A stretch of 64,000 nt of DNA from Nomia melanderi (taxonomy: Eukaryota; Arthropoda; Insecta; Hymenoptera; Halictidae), in the NCBI RefSeq assembly GCF_051020985.1, contig NW_027475138.1, forward strand, positions 1,922,001 through 1,986,000, written 5' to 3'. Position numbers and translations under genes: made by a program. The notes beneath the pieces were generated by a model. That model was not told the origin of the DNA and searched no databases. It was given only the letters and a program-made list of their open reading frames with translations. Each line of letters starts with the position of its first letter. Position 1 is the stretch's first letter. Shown piece after piece: positions 13,474 to 27,279 of the stretch.

Positions 13474-14074
13474 AAGTGCATTGTCTATAGGAGGCCCTGG
13501 CGCATGAATCTGTGCAGCGGGAACGACCTCGGAACACCAGGGACCGAGAAAACCACCGTCTCGTGGGGCCGGACACTCGGGGTCAGTGAAATATCCAATA
13601 TATATGTGTTGATATCTCGGGTGCTATTAGAGATAGCGCAATAAACCATAGTGAATTATCTGCAGGAGGCCCTGGCGCATGAATCTGTACAACGGGAGCG
13701 ACCTCGGACCACCAGGGGCCGAGAAAACCACAGTCTCATGGGGCCGGACACTCAGGGTCAGGGGAAAATCCAATATAGATCTGGTGATATCTCGGGTGCC
13801 ATTACAGATAGCGCAATAAACCAAAGTGAATTATCTGCAGGAGGCCCTGGCGCATGAATCTGTGCAAGGGGAACGACCTCGGACCACCAGGGGCCGAGAA
13901 AACCACAGTCTCATGCGGCCGGACTGTCAGGGTCAGGGAAAAATACAATATATATCAGGTGATATCTCGGGTGCTATTAGAGATAGCGAAATAAATCAAA
14001 GTGCACTGTCTGCAGGAGGCCCTGGCGCATAAATCTGTGCCGCGGGATCGACCTCGGACCACCAGGGGCCGAGA

Positions 14075-14605
14075 AAACCACCGACACATGGGGCCGGACA
14101 CTCAGGGTCGAGGAAAAATTCAATATATATCTGGTGATATCTCGGGTGCTCTTACAGATAGCGCACTAAACCAAGCTGAATTATCTGCAGGGGGCCCTGG
14201 CGCATGAATCTGTGCAGCGGGATCGACCTCGGACCACTAGGGGCCGAGAAAATCACCGTCTCATGGGGCCGGATTGTCAGGGTCAGGGAAAAATCCAATA
14301 TATATCTGGTGACATCTCGGGTGCTATTAGAGATAGCGCAATATACCAAAGTGAATTATCTGCAGGAGGGCCTAGCGTATTAATCTGAGCAGCAGGAACG
14401 ACCTCGGACCACCAGGGTCCGAGAAAGCCACCGTCTCATGGGGCCGGACACTCAGGGTCAGGGGAAAATCCAATATGTATATGGTTATATCTCGGGTGCT
14501 ATTAGAGCTAGCGCAATAAATCAAAGTGTATTGTCTGTAGGAGGCCCTGGCGCATGAATCTGTGCAGCGGGAACGACCTCGGACCACCAGGGGCCGAGAA
14601 AACCA
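14075..14605 (+). repeat. Three-monomer segment shared with 3,400-3,930
   Basis: Long-range partner of 3,400-3,930. It carries the same cluster of rare variants and only a few private changes (for example CCAGGGTCCGAGAAAG and ATGGTTATATC). Confidence 0.8.
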
Positions 14606-15398
14606 CAGTCTCATGGGGCCGGACACTCAGGGTCAGGGGAAAATCCAATATATATCTGGTGATATTTCGGGTGCTATTAGAGATAGCGCAATAAATCAAA
14701 GTGCATTGTCTGTAGGAGGCCCTGGCGCATGAATCTGTGCAGCGGGAACGACCTCGGAACACCAGGGACCGAGAAAACCACCGCCTCATGGGGCCGGACA
14801 CTCAGGGTCAGTGAAAAATCCAATATATATGTGGTGATATCTCGGGTGTTATTACAGATAGCGCAATAAATCAAAGTGCATTATCTGTAGGAGACCCTGG
14901 CGCATGAATCTGTGCAGCGGGAACGACCTCGGAACACCAGGGACCGAGAAAACCACCGTCTCATGGGGCCGGACACTCAGGGTCAGTGAAAAATCCAATA
15001 TATATGTGGTGATATCTCGGGTGCTATTACAGATAGCGCAATAAATCAAAGTGAATTATCTGCAGTAGGCCCTGGCGCATGAATCTGTGCAGAGGGAACG
15101 ACCTCGGACCACCAGGGGCCGAGAAAACTACCGTCTCATGGGGCCGGACACTCAGGGTCAGGGTAAAATCCAATATATATCTGGTGATATCTCGGGTGCT
15201 ATTACAGATAGCGCAATAAATCAAAGTGCATTGTCTGTAGGAGGCCCAGGCGCATGAATCTGGCCAGCGGGAACGACCTCGGACCACCAGGGGCCGAGAA
15301 AACCACAGTCTCATGGGGCCGGACACTCAGGGTCAGGGGAAAATCCAATATATATTTGGTGATATCTCGGGTGCTATTACAGATAGCTTAATAAATCA

Positions 15399-15573
15399 AA
15401 GTGCATTGTCTGTAGGAGGCCCAGGCGAATGAATCTGTGCAGCGGTAACGACCTCGGACCACCAGGGGCCGAGAAAATTATAGATATTCGGAATCCGTCA
15501 CCCAAGGTCATGTAAAAATCCAGCATATATCTGGTGATATCTCGGGTGCTATTACAGATAGCGCAATAAATCA
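15399..15573 (+). repeat. Type D monomer 5
   Basis: Patch begins at 15,477. It is a near-identical partner of D monomer 4 at a 2,100-bp lag, with the same ATTATAGATATTCGG state. Confidence 0.88.
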
Positions 15574-16059
15574 AAGTGCATTGTCTATAGGAGGCCCTGG
15601 CGCATGAATCTGTGCAGCGGGAACGACCTCGGAACACCAGGGACCGAGAAAACCACCGTCTCGTGGGGCCGGACACTCGGGGTCAGTGAAAAATCCAATA
15701 TATATGTGGTGATATCTCGGGTGTTATTACAGATAGCGCAATAAATCAAAGTGCATTATCTGTAGGAGACCCTGGCGCATGAATCTGTGCAGCGGGAACG
15801 ACCTCGGAACACCAGGGACCGAGAAAACCACCGTCTCATGGGGCCGGACACTCAGGGTCAGTGAAAAATCCAATATATATGTGGTGATATCTCGGGTGCT
15901 ATTACAGATAGCGCAATAAATCAAAGTGAATTATCTGCAGTAGGCCCTGGCGCATGAATCTGTGCAGAGGGAACGACCTCGGACCACCAGGGGCCGAGAA
16001 AACTACCGTCTCATGGGGCCGGTCACTCAGGGTCAGTGAAAAATGCAATATATATCTGC

Positions 16060-19000
16060 TGATATCTCGGGTGCTATTAGAGATAGCGCAATAAACCAAA
16101 GTGAATTATCTGCAGGAGGCCCTGGCGCATGAATCTGTGCAGCGGGAACGACCTCGGACCACCAGGGGCCGAGAAAACGACCGTCTCATGGGGCCGGACA
16201 CTCAGGGTCAGTGAAAAATCCAATATATATCTGCTGATATCTCGGGTGCTATTAGAGATAGCGCAATAAACCAAAGTGAATTATCTGCAGGAGGCCCTGG
16301 CGCATGAATCTGTGCAGCGGGAACGACCTCGGACCACCAGGGGCCGAGAAAACGACCGTCTCATGGGGCCGGACACTCAGGGTCAGTGAATAATTCAATA
16401 TATATCTGCTGATATCTCGGGTGCTATTACAGATAGCGCAATAAATCAAAGTGCATTGTCTGTAGGAGGCCCTGGCGCATGAATCTGTGCAGCGGGAACG
16501 ACCTCTGACCACCAGGGGCCGAGAAAACGACCGTCTCATGGGCCCGGACGCTCAGTGTCAGTGAAAAATCCAATATATATCTGGTGATATCTCGGGTGCT
16601 ATTAGAGATAGCGCAATAAACCAAAGTGAATTATCTGCAGGAGGCCCTGGCGCATGAATCTGTGCAACGGGAACGACCTCGGACCACCAGGGGCCGAGAG
16701 AACCACAGTCTCATGGGGCCGGACACTCAGGGTCAGGGGAAAATCCAATATAGATCTGGTGATATCTCGGGTGCAATTAGAGATAGCGAAATAAACCAAA
16801 GAGAATTATCTGCAGGAGGCCCTGGCGCATGTATCCGTGCAGCGGGAACGTCCTCGGACCTCCAGGGGCCGAGACAACGACCGTCTCATGGGGCCGGACA
16901 CTCAGGGTCAGGGTAATATCCAATATATATCTGGTGATATCTCGGGTGCTATTACAGATAGCGCAATAAATCAAAGTGCATTGTCTGTAGGAGGCCCTGG
17001 CGCATGAATCTGTGCAGCGGGAACCACCTCGGACCACCAAGGGCCGAGAAAACCACAGTCTCATGGGGTCGGACACTCAGGGTCAGGGGAAAATCCAATA
17101 TATATCTGGGGATATCTCGGGTGCTATTAGAGATAGCGAAATAAACCAAAGTGAATTATCTGCAGGAGGCCCTGGCGCATGAATCTGTGCAACGGGAACG
17201 ACCACGGACCACCAGGGGCCGAGAAAACCACAGTCTCATGGGGCGGGACACTCAGGGTCAGGGGAAAATCCAATATAGATCTGGTGATATCTCGGGTGCT
17301 ATTACAGATAGCGCAATAAACCAAAGTGAATTATCTGCAGGAGGCCCTGGCGCATGAATCTGTGCAGCGGGGACGACCTCGGACCACCAGGGGCCGAGAA
17401 AACCACCGTCTCATGGGGCCGGACTGTCAGGGACAGGGGAAAATCCAATATATATCTGGTGATATCTCGGGTGCTATTACAGATAGCGCAATAAATCAAA
17501 GTGCATTGTCTGTAGGAGGCCCTGGCGCATAAATCTGTGCAGCGGGAACAACCTCGGACCACCAGGGGCCGAGAAAACCACCGACACATGGGGCCGGACT
17601 GTCAGGGTCTGGGAAAAATCCAATATATATCTGGTGATATCTCGAGTGCTATTAGAGATAGCGCAATAAACCAAAGTGAATTATCTGCAGGAGGGCCTAG
17701 CGTATTAATCTGAGCAGCAGGAACGACCTCGGACCACCAGGCGCCGAGAAAACTACCGTCTCATGGGGCCGGTCACTCAGGGTCAGTGAAAAATCCAATA
17801 TATATCTGCTGATATCTCGGGTGCTATTAGAGATAGCGCAATAAATCAAAGTGCATTGTCTGTAGGAGGCCCTGGCGCATGAATCTGTGCAGCGGGAACG
17901 ACCTCGGACCACCAGGGGCCGAGAAAACCACAGTCTCATGGGGCCGGACACTCAGGGTCAGGGGAAAATCCAATATATATCTGGTGATATTTCGGGTGCT
18001 ATTAGAGATAGCGCTATAAATCAAAGTGCATTGTCTGTAGGAGGCCCTGGCGCATGAATCTGTGCAGCGGGAACGACCTCGGAACACCAGGGACCGAGAA
18101 AACCACCGCCTCATGGGGCCGGACACTCAGGGTCAGTGAAAAATCCAATATATATGTGGTGATATCTCGGGTGTTATTACAGATAGCGCAATAAATCAAA
18201 GTGCATTATCTGTAGGAGACCCTGGCGCATGAATCTGTGCAGCGGGAACGACCTCGGAACACCAGGGACCGAGAAAACCACCGTCTCATGGGGCCGGACA
18301 CTCAGGGTCAGTGAAAAATCCAATATATACGTGGTGATATCTCGGGTGCTATTACAGATAGCGCAATAAATCAAAGTGAATTATCTGCAGTAGGCCGTGG
18401 CGCATGAATCTGTGCAGCGGGAACGACCTCGGACCACCAGGGGCCGAGAAAACTACCGTCTCATGGGGCCGGTCACTCAGGGTCAGTGAAAAATGCAATA
18501 TATATCTGCTGATATCTCGGGTGCTATTAGAGATAGCGCAATAAACCAAAGTGAATTATCTGCAGGAGGCCCTGGCGCATGAATCTGTGCAGCGGGAACG
18601 ACCTCGGACCACCAGGGGCCGAGAAAACGACCGTCTCATGGGGCCGGACACTCAGGGTCAGTGAAAAATCCAATATATATCTGCTGATATCTCGGCTGCT
18701 ATTACAGATAGCGCAATAAATCAAAGTGCATTGTCTGTAGGAGGCCCTGGCGCATGAATCTGTGCAGCGGGAACGTCCTCGGACCACCAGGGGCCGAAAA
18801 AACCACAGTCTCATGGGGCCGGAAACTCAGGGTCAGGGAAAAATCCAATATATATCTGGTGATATCTCGGGTGCTATTAGAGATAGCGCAATAAACGAAA
18901 GTGAATTATCTGCAGGAGGCCCTGGCGCATGAATCTGTGCAGCGGGAACGACCTCGGACCACCAGGGGCCGAGAAAACCACCGTCTCATTGGGCCGGTCA

Positions 19001-21655
19001 CTCAGGGTCAGTGAAAAATCCAATATATATCTGCTGATATCTCGGGTGCTATTAGAGATAGCGCAATAAACCAAAGTGAATTATCTGCAGGAGGCCCTGG
19101 CGCATGAATCTGTGCAGCGGGAACGACCTCGGACCACCAGGGGCCGAGAAAACGACCGTCTCATGGGGCCGGACACTCAGGGTCAGTGAATAATTCAATA
19201 TATATCTGCTGATATCTCGGGTGCTATTACAGATAGCGCAATAAATCAAAGTGCATTGTCTGTAGGAGGCCCTGGCGCATGAATCTGTGCAGCGGGAACG
19301 ACCTCTGACCACCAGGGGCCGAGAAAACGACCGTCTCATGGGCCCGGACGCTCAGTGTCAGTGAAAAATCCAATATATATCTGGTGATATCTCGGGTGCT
19401 ATTAGAGATAGCGCAATAAACCAAAGTGAATTATCTGCAGGAGGCCCTGGCGCATGAATCTGTGCAACGGGAACGACCTCGGACCACCAGGGGCCGAGAA
19501 AACCACAGTCTCATGGGGCCGGACACTCAGGGTCAGGGGAAAATCCAATATAGATCTGGTGATATCTCGGGTGCTATTAGAGATAGCGAAATAAACCAAA
19601 GTGAATTATCTGCAGGAGGCCCTGGCGCATGAATCCGTGCAGCGGGAACGTCCTCGGACCTCCAGGGGCCGAGACAACGACCGTCTCATGGGGCCGGACA
19701 CTCAGGGTCAGGGTAATATCCAATATATATCTGGTGATATCTCGGGTGCTATTACAGATAGCGCAATAAATCAAAGTGCATTGTCTGTAGGAGGCCCTGG
19801 CGCATGAATCTGTGCAGCGGGAACCACCTCGGACCACCAAGGGCCGAGAAAACCACAGTCTCATGGGGCCGGACACTCAGGGTCAGGGGAAAATCCAATA
19901 TATATCTGGGGATATCTCGGGTGCTATTAGAGATAGCGAAATAAACCAAAGTGAATTATCTGCAGGAGGCCCTGGCGCATGAATCTGTGCAACGGGAACG
20001 ACCACGGACCACCAGGGGCCGAGAAAACCACAGTCTCATGGGGCGGGACACTCAGGGTCAGGGGAAAATCCAATATAGATCTGGTGATATCTCGGGTGCT
20101 ATTACAGATAGCGCAATAAACCAAAGTGAATTATCTGCAGGAGGCCCTGGCGCATGAATCTGTGCAGCGGGGACGACCTCGGACCACCAGGGGCCGAGAA
20201 AACCACCGTCTCATGGGGCCGGACTGTCAGGGACAGGGGAAAATCCAATATATATCTGGTGATATCTCGGGTGCTATTACAGATAGCGCAATAAATCAAA
20301 GTGCATTGTCTGTAGGAGGCCCTGGCGCATAAATCTGTGCAGCGGGAACAACCTCGGACCACCAGGGGCCGAGAAAACCACCGACACATGGGGCCGGACT
20401 GTCAGGGTCTGGGAAAAATCCAATATATATCTGGTGATATCTCGAGTGCTATTAGAGATAGCGCAATAAACCAAAGTGAATTATCTGCAGGAGGGCCTAG
20501 CGTATTAATCTGAGCAGCAGGAACGACCTCGGACCACCAGGCGCCGAGAAAACTACCGTCTCATGGGGCCGGTCACTCAGGGTCAGTGAAAAATCCAATA
20601 TATATCTGCTGATATCTCGGGTGCTATTAGAGATAGCGCAATAAATCAAAGTGCATTGTCTGTAGGAGGCCCTGGCGCATGAATCTGTGCAGCGGGAACG
20701 ACCTCGGACCACCAGGGGCCGAGAAAACCACAGTCTCATGGGGCCGGACACTCAGGGTCAGGGGAAAATCCAATATATATCTGGTGATATTTCGGGTGCT
20801 ATTAGAGATAGCGCTATAAATCAAAGTGCATTGTCTGTAGGAGGCCCTGGCGCATGAATCTGTGCAGCGGGAACGACCTCGGAACACCAGGGACCGAGAA
20901 AACCACCGCCTCATGGGGCCGGACACTCAGGGTCAGTGAAAAATCCAATATATATGTGGTGATATCTCGGGTGTTATTACAGATAGCGCAATAAATCAAA
21001 GTGCATTATCTGTAGGAGACCCTGGCGCATGAATCTGTGCAGCGGGAACGACCTCGGAACACCAGGGACCGAGAAAACCACCGTCTCATGGGGCCGGACA
21101 CTCAGGGTCAGTGAAAAATCCAATATATACGTGGTGATATCTCGGGTGCTATTACAGATAGCGCAATAAATCAAAGTGAATTATCTGCAGTAGGCCGTGG
21201 CGCATGAATCTGTGCAGCGGGAACGACCTCGGACCACCAGGGGCCGAGAAAACTACCGTCTCATGGGGCCGGTCACTCAGGGTCAGTGAAAAATGCAATA
21301 TATATCTGCTGATATCTCGGGTGCTATTAGAGATAGCGCAATAAACCAAAGTGAATTATCTGCAGGAGGCCCTGGCGCATGAATCTGTGCAGCGGGAACG
21401 ACCTCGGACCACCAGGGGCCGAGAAAACGACCGTCTCATGGGGCCGGACACTCAGGGTCAGTGAAAAATCCAATATATATCTGCTGATATCTCGGCTGCT
21501 ATTACAGATAGCGCAATAAATCAAAGTGCATTGTCTGTAGGAGGCCCTGGCGCATGAATCTGTGCAGCGGGAACGTCCTCGGACCACCAGGGGCCGAAAA
21601 AACCACAGTCTCATGGGGCCGGAAACTCAGGGTCAGGGAAAAATCCAATATATAT
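16060..21655 (+). repeat. Tandem duplication of a 16-monomer unit (2,800 bp)
   Basis: About 16,060-18,855 and 18,860-21,655 match at a 2,800-bp lag with few differences that I could find by eye (for example GTATCCG versus GAATCCG near 16,831, GGGGTCGG versus GGGGCCGG near 17,068, GGTGCAATTAG versus GGTGCTATTAG near 16,774, plus a few at the extreme left). Even rare states such as TATATACGTGG, GATAGCGCTATAAATC and GGCCGTGGCG are shared. This is the largest clean tandem duplication in the window and must be recent. Confidence 0.88.
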
Positions 21656-23149
21656 GTGGTGATATCTCGCGTGCTATTACAGATAGCGCAATAAATCAAA
21701 GTGAATTATCTGCAGTAGGCCCTGGCGCATGAATCTGTGCAGCGGGAACGACCTCGGACCACCAGGGGCCGAGAAAACTACCGTCTCATGGGGCCGGTCA
21801 CTCAGGGTCAGTGAAAAATCCAATATATATCTGCTGATATCTCGGGTGCTATTACAGATAGCGCAATAAATCAAAGTGCATTGTCTGTAGGAGGCCCTGG
21901 CGCATGAATCTGTGCAGCGGGAACGACCTCGGACCACCAGGGGCCGAAAAAACCACTGTCTCATGGGGCCGGACACTCAGGGTCAGGGGAAAATCCAATA
22001 TATATCTGGTGATATCACGGCTGCTATTACAGATAGCGCAATAAATCAAAGTGCATTGTCTGTAGGAGGCCCTGGCGCATGAATCTGTGCAGCGGGAACG
22101 ACCTCGGAACACCAGGGACCGAGAAAACCACCGTCTCATGGGGCCGGTCACTCAGGGTCAGTGAAAAATCCAATATATATGTGGTGATATCTCGGGTGCT
22201 ATTACAGATAGCGCAATAAATCAAAGTGCATTGTCTGTAGGAGGCCCTGGCGCATGAATCTGTGCAGCGGGAACGACCTCGGACCACCAGGGGCCGAGAA
22301 AACGACCGTCTCATGGGGCCGGACGCTCAGGGTCAGTGAAAAATCCAATATATATCTGGTGATATCTCGGCTGCTATTACAGATAGCGCAATAAATCAAA
22401 GTGCATTGTCTGTAGGAGGCCCTGGCGCATGAATCTGTGCAGAGGGAACGACCTCGGAGCACCAGGGGCGAGACAACCACCTTCTCATGGGGCCGGACAC
22501 TCAGGGTCAGGGAAAAATCCAATATATATCTGGTGATATCTCGGGTCCTATTACAGATAGCGCAATAAATCAAAGTGCATTACCTGTAGGAGGCCCTGGC
22601 GCATGAATCTGTGCAGCGGGAACGTCCTCGGACCTCCAGGGGCCGAGAAAACCACAGTCTCATGGGGCCGGACACTCAGGGTCAGGGGAAAATCCAATAT
22701 AGATCTGGTAATATCTCGGGTGCTATTACAGATACCGCAATAAATCAAAGTGCATTGTCTGTAGGAGACCCTGGCGCATGAACCTGTGCAGCGGGAACGA
22801 CCTCGGACCACCAGGGGCCGAGAAAACCACAGTCTCATGGGGCCGGACTCTCAGGGTCAGGGGAAAATCCAATATATATCTGGTGATATCTCGGGTGCTA
22901 TTAGAGATAGCGCAATAAATCAAAGTGCATTGTCTGTAGGAGGCCCTGGGGCATGAATCTGTGCAGCGGGAACGACCTCGGAACACCAGGGGCCGAGAAA
23001 ACCACCGTCACATGGGGCAGGACACTCAGGGTCAGTGAAAAATCCAATATATATATGGTGATATCTCGGGTGCTATTACAGATACCGCAATAAATCAAAG
23101 TGCATTGTCTGTAGGAGACCCTGGCGCATGATCCTGTGCAGCGGGAACG
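21646..23149 (+). repeat. 1.5-kb segment shared with 11,497-13,000
   Basis: Long-range partner of 11,497-13,000. Its left end coincides with the end of the second 16-mer copy (about 21,655), marking a junction between two duplication histories. Confidence 0.82.
22399..22572 (+). repeat. 174-bp monomer with shared deletion (copy 2)
   Basis: Carries the same one-base deletion and the same flanking variants as 12,250-12,423. Confidence 0.87.
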
Positions 23150-23746
23150 ACCTCGGACCACCAGGGGCCGAGAAAACGACCTTCTCATGGGGCCGGACAC
23201 ACAGGGTCAGGGAAAAATCCAATATATATCTGGTGATATCTCGGGTGCTATTACAGTTAGCGCAATAAATCAAAGTGCATTGTCTGTAGGAGGCCCCGGC
23301 GCATGAACCTGTGCAGCGGGAACGTCCTCGGACCTCCAGGGGCCGAGACAACGACCGTCTCATGGGGCCGGACACTCAGGGTCAGGGTAAAATCCAATAT
23401 ATATCTGGTGATATCTCGGGTGCTATTACAGATAGCGCAATAAATCAAAGTGCATTGTCTGTAGGAGGCCCTGGCGCATGAATCTGTGCAGCGGGAACGA
23501 CCTCGGACGACCAGGGGCCGAGAAAACCACAGTCTCATGGGGCCGGACACTCAGGGTCAGGGGAAAATCCAATATATATCTGGTGATATATCGGGTGCTA
23601 TTACAGATAGCGCAATAAATCAAAGTGCATTGTCTGTAGGAGGCCCTGGCGCATGAATCTGTGAAGCGGGAACGACCTCGGAACACCAGGGACCGAGAAA
23701 ACCACCGCCTCATGGGGCCGGACACTCAGGGTCAGTGAAAAATCCA

Positions 23747-24280
23747 ATATATATGTGGTGATATCTCGCGTGCTATTACAGATAGCGCAATAAATCAAAG
23801 TGAATTATCTGCAGTAGGCCCTGGCGCATGAATCTGTGCAGCGGGGACGACCTCGGACCACCAGGGGCCGAGAAAACTACCGTCTCATGGGGCCGGTCAC
23901 TCAGGGTCAGTGAAAAATCCAATATATATCTGCTGATATCTCGGGTGCTATTACAGATAGCGCAATAAATCAAAGTGCATTGTCTGTAGGAGGCCCTGGC
24001 GCATGAATCTGTGCAGCGGGAACGACCTCGGACCACCAGGGGCCGAAAAAACCACTGTCTCATGGGGCCGGACACTCAGGGTCAGGGGAAAATCCAATAT
24101 ATATCTGGTGATATCACGGCTGCTATTACAGATAGCGCAATAAATCAAAGTGCATTGTCTGTAGGAGGCCCTGGCGCATGAATCTGTGCAGCGGGAACGA
24201 CCTCGGAACACCAGGGATCGAGAAAACCACCGTCTCATGGGGCCGGACACTCAGGGTCAGTGAAAAATCCAATATATATC
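23747..24280 (+). repeat. Three-monomer copy of 21,648-22,181
   Basis: Matches at a 2,099-bp lag. Shared states include TCGCGTGCTATTACAG, CTGCAGTAGG, CGAAAAAACCACTG and GATATCACGGCTGC. Together with 11,497-12,030 this segment exists three times. Confidence 0.75.
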
Positions 24281-24322
24281 TGGAGATATCTCGGGTGCTA
24301 TTAGAGATAGCGCAATAAACCA

Positions 24323-24498
24323 AAGTGAATTATCTGCAGGAGGCCCTGGCGCATGAATCTGTGCAACGGGAACGACCTCGGACCACAAGGGGCCGAGAAA
24401 ACCACAGTCTCATGGGGCCGGACACTCAGGGTCAGGGGAAAATCCAAATATAGATCTGGTGATATCTCGGGTGCTATTACAGATAGCGCAATAAATGT
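24323..24498 (+). repeat. 176-bp monomer (single-base insertion)
   Basis: Reads AAATCCAAATATAGATC near 24,446, one A longer than usual. I found no second copy of this insertion in the window. Confidence 0.82.
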
Positions 24499-25179
24499 AA
24501 GTGCATTGTCTGTAGGAGGCCCCGGCGCATGAACCTGTGCAGCGGGAACGACCTCGGACCACCAGGGTCCGAGAAAACCACCGTCTCATGGGGCCGCACA
24601 CTCAGGGTCAGAGAAAAATCCAATATATACCTGGTGATATCTCGGGTGCTATTAGAGATAGCGCAATAAACCAAAGTGAATTATCTGCAGGAGGCCCTGG
24701 CGCATGAATCTGTGCAACGGGAACGACCTCGGACCACCAGGGGCCGAGAAAACCACAGTCTCATGGGGCCGGACACTCAGGGTCAGGGGAAAATCCAATA
24801 TAGATCTGGTGATATCTCGGGCGCTATTACAGATAGCACAATAAATCAAAGTGCATTACCTGTAGGAGGCCCTGGCGCATGAATCTGTGCAGCGGGGACG
24901 TCCTCGGACCGCCAGGGGCCAAGACAACGACCGTCTCATGGGGCCGGACACTCAGGGTCAGGGTAAAATCCAATATATATCTGGTGATATGTCGGGTGCT
25001 ATTACAGATACCGCAATAAATCAAAGTGCATTGTCTGTAGGAGGTCCTGGCGTATGAATCTGTTCAGCGGGAACGACCTCGGACCACCAGGGGCCGAGAA
25101 AAGCACAGTCTCATGGGGCCGGACACTCAGGGTCAGGGGAAAATCCAATATATATCTGGTGATATCTCGGGTGCTATTA

Positions 25180-25604
25180 GAGATAGCGCAATAAATCAAA
25201 GTGCATTGTCTGTAGGAGACCCTGGCGCATGAACCTGTGCAGCGGGAACGACCTCGGACCACCAGGGGCCGAGAAAACCACAGTCTCATGGGGCCGGACG
25301 CTCAGGGTCAGTGAAAAATCCAATATATATCTGGTGATATCTCGGGCGCTATTAGAGATAGCGCAATAAGCCAAAGGGAATTATCTGCAGGAGGCCCTGG
25401 CGCATGCATCTGTGCAGCGGGAACGACCTAGGACCACCAGGGGCCGAGAAAACCACCGTCTCATGGGGCCGGACACTCAGGGTAAGGGAAAAATCCAATA
25501 TATATCTGGTGATGTCTCGGGTGCTATTAGAGATAGCGCAATAAACGAAAGAGAATTATCTGCAGGAGGCCCTGGCGCATGAATCTGTGCAGCGGGAACG
25601 ACCG
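25180..25604 (+). repeat. Off-register tract shared with 27,280-27,704
   Basis: Matches at 2,100 bp (12 monomers), sharing GATATCTCGGGCGC, AATAAGCCAAAGGG, CATGCATCTG, CGACCTAGG, GGGTAAGGG and AATAAACGAAAG. It lies inside the 3,150-bp relation and contradicts it. Confidence 0.75.
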
Positions 25605-27279
25605 CGGACCACCAGGGGCCGAGAAAAGCACAGTCTCATGGGGCCGGACACTCAGGGTCAGGGTAAAATCCAATATATATCTGGTGATATCTCGGGTGCT
25701 ATTAGAGATAGCGCAATAAATCAAAGTGCATTGTCTGTAGGAGGCCCTGGCGCATGAATCTGTGCAGCGGGAACGACCTCGGACCACCAGGGGCCGAGAA
25801 AACCACAGTCTCATGGAGCCGGACACTCAGGGTCAGGGGAAAATCCAATATATATCTGGTGATATCTCGGGTGCTATTAGAGATAGCGCAATAAACCAAA
25901 GTGAATTATCTGCAGGAGGCCCTGGCGCATGAATCTGTGCAGCGGGAACGACCTCGGATCACCAGGGGCCGAGAAAACTACCGTCTCATGGGGCCGGATA
26001 CTCAGGGTCAGGGGAAAATCCAATATAGATCTGGTGATATCTCGGGTGCTATTACAGATAGCGCAATAAATCAAAGTGCATTGTCTGTAGGAGACCCTGG
26101 CGCATGAACCTGTGCAGCGGGAACGACCTCGGACCACCAGGGGCCGAGAAAACGACCGTCTCATGGGGCCGGACGCTCAGGGTCAGTGAAAAATCCAATA
26201 TATATCTGGTGATATCTCGGGTGCTATTAGAGATAGCGCAATAAACCAAAGTGAATTATCTGCAGGAGTCCCTGGCGCATGAATCTGTGCAACGGGAACG
26301 ACCTCGGACCACCAGGGGCCGAGAAAACCACAGTCTCATGGGGTCGGACACTCAGGGTCAGGGGAAAATCCAATATATATCTGGTGATATCTCGGGTGCT
26401 ATTACAGATAGCGCAATAAACCAAAGTGAATTATCTGCAGGAGGCCCTGGCGCATGAATCTGTGCAACGGGAACGACCTCGGACCACCAGGGGCCGAGAA
26501 AACCACAGTCTCATGGGGTCGGACACTCAGGGTCAGGGGAAAATCCAATATAGATCTGGTGATATCTCGGGTGCTATTGGAGATAGCGCAATAAACCAAA
26601 GCGAATTATCTGCAGGAGGCCCTGGCGCATGAATCTGTGCAACGGGAACGACCTCGGATCACCAGGGGCCGAGAAAACGACCGTCTCATGGGGCCGGACA
26701 CTCAGGGTCAGGGGAAAATCCAATATATATCTGGTGATATCTCGGGTGCTATTACAGATAGAGCAATAAATCAAAGTGCATTGTCTGTAGGAGGCCCTGG
26801 CGCATGAATTTGTGCAGCGGGAACGACCTGGGACCACCAGGGGCCGAGAAAACCGCAGTCTCATGGGGCCGGACACTCAGGGTCAGGGAAAAATCCAATA
26901 TATATCTGGTGATATCTCGGGTGCTATTAGAGATAGCGCAATAAACCAAAGTGAGTTATCTGCAGGAGGCCCTGGCGCATGAATCTGTGCAACGGGAACG
27001 ACCTCGGACCACCAGGGGCCGAGAAAACCATAGTCTCATGGGGCCGGACACTCAGGGTCAGGGGAAAATCCAATATATATCTGGTGATATCTCGGGTGCT
27101 ATTGGAGATAGCGCAATAAATCAAAGTGCATTGTCTGTAGGAGGCCCTGGCGCATGAATCTGTGCAGCGGGAACGACCTCGGAACACCAGGGACCGAGAA
27201 AACCACCGTCTCATGGGGCCGGACACTCAGGGTCAGTGAAAAATCCAATATATATGTGGTGATATCTCGGGTGCTATTA

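Larger units (their letters stand above)
13031..16024 (+). repeat. Interleaved 12- and 5-monomer-lag copies
   Basis: About 13,031-13,623 matches 15,131-15,723 at 2,100 bp, including a D monomer, TAGCTTAATAAATC, CAGCGGTAACG and GTCTCGTGGGG. About 14,800-15,149 matches 15,675-16,024 at 875 bp, including GGGTGTTATTACAG and CAGAGGGAACG. Together these suggest that a 13.0-13.6 kb piece was copied between the two 875-bp partners. Confidence 0.7.
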
